From Deltaproteobacteria bacterium (GTDB taxonomy: Bacteria; Myxococcota_A; UBA796; SXON01): a stretch of DNA of 64,000 bases. Of the stretch, positions 42,959 to 50,870 are shown one piece after another. The stretch's first letter is position 1; each line of letters opens with the position of its first letter. Where the stretch lies: positions 124,001 to 188,000 of the forward strand of contig CANFCK010000006.1 in assembly GCA_947445035.1 (NCBI GenBank). Reading direction: 5' to 3'. Under the pieces are notes generated by a model that was not told the DNA's origin, did no database searches, and saw only the letters and a program-made list of their open reading frames with translations. The translations under genes and the position numbers were made by a program.

Positions 42959-44595
42959 TGGCCGCGAACGACAGCATCATCCTGGGGATCGATCTTGGCA
43001 CGACCTTTTCGGCCATGGCTTTTGTCGATCGGCACGGGAAATGCAACATCCTCCCCAACGCAGAAGGGCACCCCACCACAGCGTCGGTGATCCACTTCTA
43101 CGACAAAGAGGCGTGCGTCGTCGGCGAAGAAGCTGTGAAAATGGTGGTCGTGGATGCCAGCAATGTGGTGCGGTTCGTCAAACGTTACATGGGTGAGCCT
43201 GATTTCACCCTCGAGTTTTTCGGAAAGTCCTACACCCCACAAGAACTATCGGCGATCATTCTTCGTAAGTTGAAGGATGACGCCGAAGAGGCGTTGGGTT
43301 GCAAGGTCGACGACGCGGTCATCACCGTGCCGGCGTACTTCAACGCCGCGCAGCGGTCGGCCACGGCGGACGCCGGCTCGCTCGCGGGCTTCAACGTGCT
43401 CTCCATCATCAACGAGCCGACCGCGGCGGCGATCTCGTACGGGCTGGAGCGGCTGGGTGTCGACCGCAACATCCTGGTCTTCGACCTCGGGGGTGGCACG
43501 TTCGACGTCACGGTCATGGAGATCCGCGGGACGTCCTTGCGCACCATCGCGAGTGATGGGAACGCGGAGCTCGGGGGCAAAGACTGGGACGATCGCCTCC
43601 TCAACCACGTGGCGGACGTGTTCCAGCACGAGTTCGGCCTCGATCCCCGCGACGACCCACAGCCCTACCAGGAGCTGTACGAGCGCTGCCTGCACGCCAA
43701 GATTTCCTTGTCCACCAAGCCCCGCGCGGTCATCCCGGTGAACTACCGCGGGCACCGGGCGGTGGTCGCCGTCACCCGCGAGGAATTCGAGTCCTTGTCG
43801 GCGGATCTGCTCCAACAGTGTGAGGACACCTGCAACATCGTGCTCGAAAAGGCGCGCATGAAGTGGAGCGACATCGACGATTTCATCCTCGCCGGCGGGT
43901 CCACGCGCATGCCGATGGTGCACGTGATGCTGCGCCGGCTGTCGGGGAAAGAACCGGCGGGGGGCGTCAACCCTGATGAGTGTGTGGCGGTTGGGGCCGG
44001 GCTGGCAGCGGTCTTCCGGCACCGCACCGACCATCCGGCGCTGCAGGCCTACCGCCTGTCAACCACCGGCGCGCACCACGAAGGGGGCTTCCTCGACCCC
44101 GTCACCAATACGCCGATGTCGCCGAAGACCGCGGGGACGCCAGTATCGACCACGCCGGTGGGGCTGCCAGGGGTACGCATCACCGATGTCGCGACCCACC
44201 CGCTGGGGATCGTGGTTCTGGATGCCAACCTGAAGGAGAGGATCATCAATCTGATCCCCGAATTCACGCCGCTGCCCTGCGACAAGCGCGGCCGCTTCGC
44301 CTACGCCTACGACAACATGACCGCGGTTCGTGTTGAGGTGACGGAGGGGCACGGAGAGAACCGGGACGAGGTGACGGTGATCGGCGACGTCATCCTCGAC
44401 CAACTGCCGCCGCGTCCGCGGGGAACGCCGATCGAGGTGGTGTACCGCTACACCGTGAACCAGATCCTCGAGGTCGATGTGACCGACGTCGAGACGCGGC
44501 AGACGCGGCGAGCGAGGATCAACCTGCGCGGTAGCATCGATGACGCCCAGAAGGCCCAGGCTCGCGAGCGGATCCGGCGGGCCAGCATCACCTGA
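42958..44595 (+). CDS. Second Hsp70-family chaperone (no C-terminal lid)
   Basis: The 545-residue protein starts at ATG 42958, overlapping the grpE stop by one base. The ATPase domain is intact: GIDLGTTFSAMAFVD, VPAYFNAAQRSATADAG, INEPTAAAISYGLE, VFDLGGGTFDVTVME, ELGGKDWDDRLL and ILAGGSTRMPMVHVML. An insert of ~60 residues (HPALQAYRLSTTGAHHEGG onward) separates it from a beta substrate domain starting DVATHPLGIVVLD. The protein stops soon after the beta domain, so the helical lid is absent. It is paralogous to the upstream Hsp70-VWA and is probably its partner. Confidence 0.92.
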   Translation: MAANDSIILGIDLGTTFSAMAFVDRHGKCNILPNAEGHPTTASVIHFYDKEACVVGEEAVKMVVVDASNVVRFVKRYMGEPDFTLEFFGKSYTPQELSAIILRKLKDDAEEALGCKVDDAVITVPAYFNAAQRSATADAGSLAGFNVLSIINEPTAAAISYGLERLGVDRNILVFDLGGGTFDVTVMEIRGTSLRTIASDGNAELGGKDWDDRLLNHVADVFQHEFGLDPRDDPQPYQELYERCLHAKISLSTKPRAVIPVNYRGHRAVVAVTREEFESLSADLLQQCEDTCNIVLEKARMKWSDIDDFILAGGSTRMPMVHVMLRRLSGKEPAGGVNPDECVAVGAGLAAVFRHRTDHPALQAYRLSTTGAHHEGGFLDPVTNTPMSPKTAGTPVSTTPVGLPGVRITDVATHPLGIVVLDANLKERIINLIPEFTPLPCDKRGRFAYAYDNMTAVRVEVTEGHGENRDEVTVIGDVILDQLPPRPRGTPIEVVYRYTVNQILEVDVTDVETRQTRRARINLRGSIDDAQKAQARERIRRASIT

Positions 44596-44631
44596 ACGCG
44601 ATAGATCGCGGGGCAGGCGGGCTTCGGGCTG

Positions 44632-46563
44632 ATGGAACGACGGGAGCTGGAGGACATCGAGCGATTCTTCGCCTCGCTTGGGCACCGCACTCCATTGGCT
44701 TACTTCGGCCTGCCGGAAGGTGCGACGGCCGAGGCGGTCGATGCCGCGCTGAAGAAACGACGAACGTGGGCTCAGGGCCAACAGGCCAACCCGAAGTATC
44801 GCTCAGAGGCACTTTTTCTGATTAAGTCCAACGCGGCGCTCCGGCGCCTGCTGATCGACGAGCGGGAAGCGTACGACCGCCACTTCGGCGCGGGAAATCC
44901 CAAGCTGGAGGACCTGGATGAGCTGATTCGGAAGTCGCTGGGCAGCGGCGGATGGACCCCCGTCACCGAAGCCGCGATGCGCACCCATGGCCGCGGCCTG
45001 GAGCTTGACGACAGCGTGGTGGAAGCGCGCCTCGGCTCCATCGCGAAGGAGCTCAATCTGCCGCGGCAGGGCGACGAGGATCTCGGCACCGTGGGCGCCC
45101 TGGACATCTATGAGCTGCTCGCGACCGCGCCCGAGGCCACCCCCACCGAGCTGGAGGCCGCCTACCGCAACCGATACCGTTGGGCACGGTCCCTGAAGGA
45201 CCTCGACCGCGCCAGCCGGGTGCTTGCCGCCCTGGATGCCGCGTGGCGGATTCTCCGAGACCCCGAGCGCCGCGCCCTTTACGACGCCGGCCGCGCCGAG
45301 CTGGGGGACGCGACCGAAGAGGTCGACCAGGCCTCGCGGCGCCTGGGTGAACTGCTGGGGTCCGCCGTCGAAACGGAATTGCCCACGCGTAGCCAGGTGG
45401 CCGACGCCCTTCGGCAGGCGCCGCGCGCGGTGAAATCAGGGGAGACGCCGCTCCCCCGACGCGTGCCGGAGCCGCCCACGGGCGCCCCCGCGCCAGCTCC
45501 GCCGACTTTTCGGATGGACGCCCCGACCGGCCCAAGTGCGAACGACGCTCGCCCGCGGCCCGTGACGCCGGAGGTAACCTCCATTCAGGGGCGTACCATC
45601 GGCCTGGCAACGGGCCCGCAGATGGTGCGGGAACGCGCGCCGCGGCTGGTCGTGCCGGCACGATCGCCGGTCCGCCTGCGGCTGCCGAGGTCCCGTGCAG
45701 TCGAATGGGCGTTGAGGGTCGAGAATGGTGGGCAGGGCCGGATGCCGGGCAAGGTGGTGAGTGACGTCGCGTGGTTGGTGCCGCTCCGGGACGCGCTTGC
45801 GCCGGAGATGGCGGCACAGGAGATCCCGATTCAGCTCGATCCCACCAAGCTCGCCGGGAACGCCGGTCTGGGTTCGGTGACCGTCGTCACCGACCACGGC
45901 GAGCGGCGCACGGTGCAGTTCGAGGTGGAGCGGTCGACGATGGTCGCCCCGCTGCTTGGGCTCTTGCTGGTTGTCGGCATCGCCGTGGCAGGTTGGTTCG
46001 GTTGGCGCGCCTGGGAAGAGGGACGCCGCCCGCCCGAGCCGGCCGTGCTCCGGCTCCGGGTCGACCCGGCCTCGGCCACGGTAAGCATTGACGGCACGCC
46101 GACGACGCCGGGTGCTTCCCTCACGCTGACGCCGCCGCGGCCCGGCGAGCCGTTCCGCCTGCGGGTAGAGCGCACTGGCTTTCGCGCCCACGAAGAACTG
46201 GTCACGGTCGATGCCACGTCGTTTGACCGGACGGTTCGGCTGGAGCTCGACGACGACATGAGCTGGGCCGGCGACGGCGTGCCGGTCGCGCTCGCAGCGA
46301 CGGCATTTGATGTCGTATCGCGACAGGAGAAGGTGATTGCGGCTTGCTTTGCTGGCATGGGCGTGACCTCGGTTCCCGTGGTCCTCTCGATGCGCGCCGA
46401 CGCCGAGGGACAGATCCGCGGCCTTGGGCTTGGTGCGGAAGGCGTCGATCCCGCGGCGGCCCGCCCTTGTGTCGCTCGGGTCGTGCGCCAGTTGACCGTG
46501 GCGCCGGCACCGGGCGGCTGGTCCGCCGGTGACCTCACCCTGGCCCTCCGCATGGAGCGCTAA
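44632..46563 (+). CDS. Membrane protein with two J-like domains, PEGA-type domain and energy-transducer-like C-terminus
   Basis: The 643-residue protein has two DnaJ-like helical units at residues ~15-85 (AYFGLPEGATAEAVDAALKK) and ~160-225 (DIYELLATAPEATPTELEAAYR, RILRDPERRALYDAGRAEL). Neither has the HPD tripeptide needed to stimulate Hsp70. A Pro-rich linker and an Ig-like segment precede a single membrane helix (~438-457, VAPLLGLLLVVGIAVAGWFG). Beyond it is a PEGA-like repeat (LRLRVDPASATVSIDG, FRLRVERTGFRAHEE). The C-terminal ~90 residues (ACFAGMGVTSVPVVLSMRADAEG, ARPCVARVVRQL) resemble the TonB-C/AgmX-type domain common in myxobacteria. It starts 36 bp after the second Hsp70. Confidence 0.75.
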   Translation: MERRELEDIERFFASLGHRTPLAYFGLPEGATAEAVDAALKKRRTWAQGQQANPKYRSEALFLIKSNAALRRLLIDEREAYDRHFGAGNPKLEDLDELIRKSLGSGGWTPVTEAAMRTHGRGLELDDSVVEARLGSIAKELNLPRQGDEDLGTVGALDIYELLATAPEATPTELEAAYRNRYRWARSLKDLDRASRVLAALDAAWRILRDPERRALYDAGRAELGDATEEVDQASRRLGELLGSAVETELPTRSQVADALRQAPRAVKSGETPLPRRVPEPPTGAPAPAPPTFRMDAPTGPSANDARPRPVTPEVTSIQGRTIGLATGPQMVRERAPRLVVPARSPVRLRLPRSRAVEWALRVENGGQGRMPGKVVSDVAWLVPLRDALAPEMAAQEIPIQLDPTKLAGNAGLGSVTVVTDHGERRTVQFEVERSTMVAPLLGLLLVVGIAVAGWFGWRAWEEGRRPPEPAVLRLRVDPASATVSIDGTPTTPGASLTLTPPRPGEPFRLRVERTGFRAHEELVTVDATSFDRTVRLELDDDMSWAGDGVPVALAATAFDVVSRQEKVIAACFAGMGVTSVPVVLSMRADAEGQIRGLGLGAEGVDPAAARPCVARVVRQLTVAPAPGGWSAGDLTLALRMER

Positions 46564-46564
46564 G

Positions 46565-47368
46565 GTGCGGTCGCTCGACCAGGTGCGGGCAGGCGTCGAT
46601 GACGCCCTCGACCGGGGCGACCCCGACGAGGCGCTTGCCCTGGCCCGGGAGTCGTTGCGGCGGCAGCCGGACGCGGAGGGCTGGTACCTCCTGGGCGTCA
46701 GCTTGTTTTCGACCGGGGACCACGACGAGGGGAGCCGCGCGCTGCATTCGGCGCTCGACCTGGATCCTTCGCACGTGGACGCCTACGTGGCCCTGGGCGA
46801 CGAGGCGATCGTCCGCCTGGCGTTCGAGGAGGCGCGCCGGATGCTCAACGGCGCCTTGCGAATCGACGCGCTCCACCCGGTGGCGCGACGACTTCGCGCG
46901 GGCCTGCGGGAGCGGGAGGGCGACCTCGACGGGGCCGCGCGGGACTACCTGACGGCGGCGCTGGCCGATCCCGAGGCCTTTCCGGTCCCGACTCCCTTGG
47001 ACGACGACACCCTGGAGGCGATCACCGAATCGGTGCTCAACTCTCTGCACCCGTCGTTGCGCGAGTATCTGGCCAATGTGCCCATCGTCGTCGACGAGGT
47101 TCCGAGCGTCGAGGTGCTCGAGGACCTACCCGATGCCCATCCGTTCGAGCTGCTCGGCTCGTTTGCGGGGCGGTCTCTGGCGGAGCCGGTCAGCGGGGAC
47201 GCCTGGAGCGCGCTGCCGCCCACGATCGGCTTGTACCGTCTGAACCTTGCCCGGGTCTCGGCCGATCGTGAGGAGCTGGAGCGCGAGCTTCGGATCACGC
47301 TGCTCCACGAGATCGGGCACTTCTTGGGCCTGGACGAAGAGGACCTCGCCGAGCGGGGTCTGGACTGA
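46565..47368 (+). CDS. TPR protein with zincin-type (PF06262-like) metallopeptidase domain
   Basis: The 267-residue protein starts at GTG 46565, one base after the preceding stop. Residues ~1-125 contain TPR-like repeats (ALDRGDPDEALALARESLRR, GWYLLGVSLFSTGDHDEGSR, HVDAYVALGDEAIV). The C-terminal half has VPIVVDEVPS, TIGLYRLNLAR and the zinc-binding helix LLHEIGHFLGLDEEDLAERG, matching the zincin_1 family whose HExxHxxGxxE/D motif is intact. It closes the chaperone operon. It may be a protease acting on chaperone clients, but no member of the family has a well-proven substrate. Confidence 0.82.
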   Translation: MRSLDQVRAGVDDALDRGDPDEALALARESLRRQPDAEGWYLLGVSLFSTGDHDEGSRALHSALDLDPSHVDAYVALGDEAIVRLAFEEARRMLNGALRIDALHPVARRLRAGLREREGDLDGAARDYLTAALADPEAFPVPTPLDDDTLEAITESVLNSLHPSLREYLANVPIVVDEVPSVEVLEDLPDAHPFELLGSFAGRSLAEPVSGDAWSALPPTIGLYRLNLARVSADREELERELRITLLHEIGHFLGLDEEDLAERGLD

Positions 47369-47417
47369 CCCCGGCGCCTTGACGCACGCAAGCGGTGTGA
47401 GTAAGACGGGCGCGCAT

Positions 47418-47493
<76 letters not shown>

Positions 47494-47504
47494 AACCAAG
47501 CCAA

Positions 47505-47540
47505 AGCCCCGGTTGATCCCAAAGGATCTCCGGGGTTTTT
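47505..47540 (+). terminator. Intrinsic terminator of tRNA-Ala
   Basis: The stem CCCCGG (47507-47512) pairs with CCGGGG (47530-47535), extended inward by TGATCC/GGATC, and is followed by TTTTT. It lies 12 bp after the tRNA 3' end. Confidence 0.85.
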
Positions 47541-47686
47541 GGTTTGTGCTCTCGGCGAGGGTCCCTGATCGCGGCGCGGCAGTGGGTGTCCGCAAGTGAC
47601 GATCCGCACAGGTTTGCGAATCCTGGTATCCCCCGGCCCGAGGCACCCGTACTGAAGGCAACCACCGCCTTCCCCCGGAGTGCACC

Positions 47687-48052
47687 ATGCTCGGCCGCCT
47701 CACCACTGCCTTTGGTCCCGTTGTCGTCGGTGCCGCAGCCTTGATGGTCGCCGCCGCGGGGCTGGATTGGCTGTGGCTGTATGCCAACACCGCAAGGCTG
47801 CGCCAGGTCGTGGAACAGGGCGTCGACGGGGCGAGCGGCGCGCCGGTTTCGCGTCTGCCGGCCGCGGCCGCGGTGGGCGTGCGGTCGGCGCTGGCAGGGG
47901 AGGGGTACCTCGTCTCGACCGCGAGTATCGAGGTGGCGGAGGCCATCGAGGACCATGGCCTCCGTGTTCACACCAGCGTGCCGTTTGTGCCGATCGTGGG
48001 GTTGTGGGCGATGCCAGGAACCATCAGCGCCGACGTGCTGGTCACGCGCTAG
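47687..48052 (+). CDS. Small membrane-anchored hypothetical protein (TadE/G-like N-terminus)
   Basis: The 121-residue protein has one N-terminal helix (VVVGAAALMVAAAGLDWLWLYANTARLRQVVEQGVDGAS), which resembles the anchor of TadE/TadG-type pseudopilins where a helix leads into a row of small residues. A compact ~70-residue domain follows (VGVRSALAGEGYLVSTASIEV, VPFVPIVGLWAMPGTISADV). No other Tad genes are nearby, so the assignment is only suggestive. A TGGTATCC element lies 55 bp upstream. Confidence 0.6.
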   Translation: MLGRLTTAFGPVVVGAAALMVAAAGLDWLWLYANTARLRQVVEQGVDGASGAPVSRLPAAAAVGVRSALAGEGYLVSTASIEVAEAIEDHGLRVHTSVPFVPIVGLWAMPGTISADVLVTR

Positions 48053-48056
48053 CGGC

Positions 48057-49091
48057 TCAGGGCGTGTCGATGACCGCGCTCTGGCCGCCGAAGCCGTCAT
48101 CCAAGAGGCGGTCGCCGTCCGACGGCACCGCGACCCCACCATCGATGAGGTAAACGTATTCCGACGCGCCACGCGGCAGGTCGAACTCACCCGTCCAGGT
48201 GCCATCGCTGTTTCGCCAAAGGGGAACGGGGACCCAGCCGGTGAAGCTGCCAAGAACCTCGACGCTCGTCGCGAGCGGGTCCTGATAGGCGAACGCCCGC
48301 GCCCGCAGCTTCCGATCAGGCACCACCGTGTTTGCAGAGCCTCGGATGCACACGCCGCCGAACGCCCATCCGGCTGGGTCCGCGTCGGGAGACAGTGTGC
48401 TGCCGGCGTGCGCCGTCAAGCCGACGAGCGGGTGGAACCACCACGTCGTCCTGAGCTCTCCCCACGCTGCTGGCCGGGTTGCCAGGTTGTCCACTGCCAG
48501 CTCGCCCCCGAGCGTCGCGCTCGCCTCCCACCGGGGGTGCGGCCATGCGCGGAGGCGCAGCGCGAGGCTGGACTCTGACAGGGAAGCTTCCGTCGCCCAG
48601 AAGTCGGCCCTCAGGTACCCGTCGACGGATAGCCGCGGCCCGAGGTTCAGCCGGCCCTCCGCGTCGGCCCGTCCTCCCGGCAGTGGACCCTCGGCATCGA
48701 GCCCCACCGTCGGTCCCAACCGAAGCTCTAGCCCACCGCGCGGCGACCACCATCGAAGGCGCCCCATGAGCGACCCCGCGCCCCATCCGCCGTCGTGCGC
48801 TTCGACCACCAACGCTCCGCCCGGGTGCTCCGTCCCTCCGGCGTTGACCGTCAGCTCCACCGTCTGCCGGTACAGGAGGAGGCCCTCCTCGGGGTGCCAT
48901 TCCTCCGCGCCTCGCCAGAGCGCCGACGCTTCGATCGGCCCCACGGCGGACCATGCCACACCGTGACTCAGGGAAAGAGCAGCTTCGCCCTCGGTGCCAG
49001 CCTCGACGGAGCCCCAGGCGTTGCCCGAGTGGTCTGCATGCCCTTCGTCCATCGAGGGAGGCGCGGCGTGGGCGGCAAGAATCAGGAGCAA
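48057..49091 (-). CDS. Exported protein with C-terminal glycogen-binding-like (CBM48/AMPK) module
   Basis: The 344-residue protein starts at TTG 49091, an in-frame stop lying 21 bp upstream. A short signal peptide (LLILAAHAAPP) precedes a ~220-residue beta-rich domain with alternating aromatic and charged residues (LRWWSPRGGLELRLGPTVGLD, LRADFWATEASLS). That pattern is outer-membrane-barrel-like. The C-terminal ~90 residues resemble the glycogen-binding module: SVEVLGSFTGWVPVPLWRNSDGTW, GEFDLPRGASEYVYLIDG. It is the last gene of an ECF-sigma operon. The barrel reading is tentative. Confidence 0.6.
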   Translation of the reverse strand: MLLILAAHAAPPSMDEGHADHSGNAWGSVEAGTEGEAALSLSHGVAWSAVGPIEASALWRGAEEWHPEEGLLLYRQTVELTVNAGGTEHPGGALVVEAHDGGWGAGSLMGRLRWWSPRGGLELRLGPTVGLDAEGPLPGGRADAEGRLNLGPRLSVDGYLRADFWATEASLSESSLALRLRAWPHPRWEASATLGGELAVDNLATRPAAWGELRTTWWFHPLVGLTAHAGSTLSPDADPAGWAFGGVCIRGSANTVVPDRKLRARAFAYQDPLATSVEVLGSFTGWVPVPLWRNSDGTWTGEFDLPRGASEYVYLIDGGVAVPSDGDRLLDDGFGGQSAVIDTP

Positions 49092-49112
49092 GGCAAGCAG
49101 CCTACCGAGCCG

Positions 49113-49598
49113 TCAGAGAATGAGCACGGAATTCCGTTGCCCGAAGCCGTCGTCGTCGCTCATCGGCGCGGCTGGATCGGCTTGCCACGCGCCATCGACG
49201 ATGAATTGGTACTCATGTCGCCCCGGGGGGAGCGCCAGGGTGGTGTAGTGTACGCCGTCGGGGCCGGCGCTGAGCCGTTCCCCCTGGGCGCTCCAGCTGT
49301 TCCAGGTGCCCGCGAGCCGCACATCCTGGGCGTTGGGCGCGTGGATGACGAAGCGGACGAGCTGGGTTGACGTTGTTGGCGCGATGGCGGCCAAGGCGAT
49401 GGGGGGAGGCGAGTCCGCGCCCAATCCCCCGAGGGTCAGCACACCGGCGGCCCCGATGAGCGCTCCCGCCAAAAGCGCGATCGGCACGACGAAACCTGTC
49501 TTTCGGCGCAGAGGAAACTGACTGCGATGCAACGCGCCGTCGAGGAGCGAAGCGGGCGCGCTGTGCATCCGCAGACCAGGATTGCCGTCGTCGGTCAT
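49113..49598 (-). CDS. Membrane-anchored glycogen-binding-module (CBM48-like) protein
   Basis: The 161-residue protein has a ~35-residue cytosolic N-terminus, one membrane helix (VVPIALLAGALIGAAGVLTLG) and an external CBM48/AMPK-beta-like domain: QLVRFVIHAPNAQDVRLAGTWNSW, then LALPPGRHEYQFIVDGAWQADP. Its position two genes after an ECF sigma factor and its topology fit a sigma-regulatory membrane protein, but it has no recognisable zinc-binding anti-sigma motif. It overlaps the upstream gene by 4 bp. Confidence 0.7.
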   Translation of the reverse strand: MTDDGNPGLRMHSAPASLLDGALHRSQFPLRRKTGFVVPIALLAGALIGAAGVLTLGGLGADSPPPIALAAIAPTTSTQLVRFVIHAPNAQDVRLAGTWNSWSAQGERLSAGPDGVHYTTLALPPGRHEYQFIVDGAWQADPAAPMSDDDGFGQRNSVLIL

Positions 49599-50251
49599 TT
49601 CTTCTGCTGTCCCGGGGCGTCGTCCTTTCCGTGCCCCTTGTCCTTGTCCTTGTCCTTGTCCTTGCCCCAGGGCGGGCCCTCGGCTTCGTCCCCGTGGTCA
49701 GCAGCGTGGGCCGCGGCCAAGTCGGGAGGATGGCCTTGCGTGATGAGCGTCACGGCGCGGGTGACGGCCGAGTGGAGCGCCGCGTCAGGGTTGGGCCCGC
49801 GACCGGCCCGGTCGATCAGGTGCAGCACGTCGGCCTCGTTGCAGCCGGCGGCGACCAGGTCGGCGAGCGAACGCGCGCCCGGGGCCCGCACCCCGACGGG
49901 CAGCGTGAGGATCTGTCGGATGGCGCCGGGCGACACGCGTGCACGAAGGGCGGCCGCGACCCCGCTGACCAGCGCCTCACGATCGACCCCTTCGGCGGCC
50001 GAGCCAATCAGCGTGACGGCGCGGCCAAGGTCCACCCGCAAGGCTTCGAGGTGGGCGGCGACGCGTGCCGCCGGCACGCCCTTGGCCAGACCTTCCCGGG
50101 CCTTGGCGTCCAAGGACAGAACCGGCAGCCCAGCGGACCGGGCCAACTCGATGACCGCTGCCACCTCGGCGTCCAGCGGAGTTTCCGCTCTGGCGACGCT
50201 CGGCGCGCCGAGCGCGGCGAACAGCAAGGCGATTTTGAGCACGTTGGTCAT
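49595..50251 (-). CDS. Hypothetical secreted protein with Lys-Asp repeat tail
   Basis: The 218-residue protein has a signal peptide (VLKIALLFAALGAPSVARA). The helical mature domain is built of short repeated modules (LAKGVPAARVAAHLEALR, RARVSPGAIRQILTLPVG). The C-terminus is hydrophilic with tandem Lys-Asp dipeptides (DKDKDKDKGHGKDD) encoded by a hexanucleotide repeat. I do not recognise the family. It overlaps the sigma-factor gene upstream and the CBM-like gene downstream by 4 bp each. Confidence 0.6.
   Translation of the reverse strand: MTNVLKIALLFAALGAPSVARAETPLDAEVAAVIELARSAGLPVLSLDAKAREGLAKGVPAARVAAHLEALRVDLGRAVTLIGSAAEGVDREALVSGVAAALRARVSPGAIRQILTLPVGVRAPGARSLADLVAAGCNEADVLHLIDRAGRGPNPDAALHSAVTRAVTLITQGHPPDLAAAHAADHGDEAEGPPWGKDKDKDKDKGHGKDDAPGQQKK
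49636..49664. repeat. Hexanucleotide tandem repeat (CCTTGT, about 4.8 copies)
   Basis: A perfect CCTTGT tract lies in the C-terminal coding part of the secreted-protein gene. The unit length is a multiple of three, so copy-number changes would lengthen or shorten the Lys-Asp tail without a frameshift. Confidence 0.8.
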
Positions 50252-50820
50252 TTGGGTTCGTGGAGTGTACGTGCGTCCACGCGCTCCGGATACAATTGAC
50301 TCACGGCGTCGCGCAGCAGGACGGTCCCCCGGCGCACCCGCTGCTTTAGCGCGCTGACGCCGACGCCGGTCACCAGCGACATTTCCTCGTAGGACATGTC
50401 CGAGAGGTGGAAGAGCGCCAACGCTTCACGATAGTGGGTGGGAAGCGTCGCCAGCGCACGTCGCACGTGAGCGTCGGAGTCCGCGTCAGCCACCGGGTCC
50501 TCGTCCACCCTGACGTCGGAGGTAAGCGCCAGTCGGTTTACCAGTCCTCGCCACCAGCCCCCGCGGACGCGGTCGCGGCATAGGTTGGCGGCGATGGTCA
50601 AAAGCCAGGGCCGAAATTCGCGGGTGGGATCGTACCGATGGCAGTTCTCCATCGCCCGGCACAAGGCGTCCTGCGCGAGGTCCTCGGCTTCGGCCCGGTT
50701 GCCGGTCATGCGCAGACACAACGTGAAAGCGGTGTCGAGGTGAGGGCCTGCCAACGCTGCGAACGCGGCGCGGTCGCCCTTGCAGAAGGCCTGGCGCGGA
50801 TCCGGAAGCGTGGGGGCCAC
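50248..50820 (-). CDS. ECF-type sigma-70 family RNA polymerase sigma factor
   Basis: The 190-residue protein has region 2 (CKGDRAAFAALAGPH, RMTGNRAEAEDLAQDALCRAMENCHRYDPTREFRPWLLTIAANLCRDRVR) and region 4 (LATLPTHYREALALFHLSDMSYEEMSLVTGVGVSALKQRVRRGTVLLRD). These are typical of extracytoplasmic-function sigma factors. The GTG at 50820 gives a sensible short N-terminus; a GTG at 50856 would overlap the upstream gene. It should direct its own operon including the two CBM-like proteins. Confidence 0.88.
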   Translation of the reverse strand: MAPTLPDPRQAFCKGDRAAFAALAGPHLDTAFTLCLRMTGNRAEAEDLAQDALCRAMENCHRYDPTREFRPWLLTIAANLCRDRVRGGWWRGLVNRLALTSDVRVDEDPVADADSDAHVRRALATLPTHYREALALFHLSDMSYEEMSLVTGVGVSALKQRVRRGTVLLRDAVSQLYPERVDARTLHEPK

Positions 50821-50870
50821 CGCCAGAGTGTACGGGTTTCGGGTGGTGGGCGCCACCCGGCCGGCCGCGT

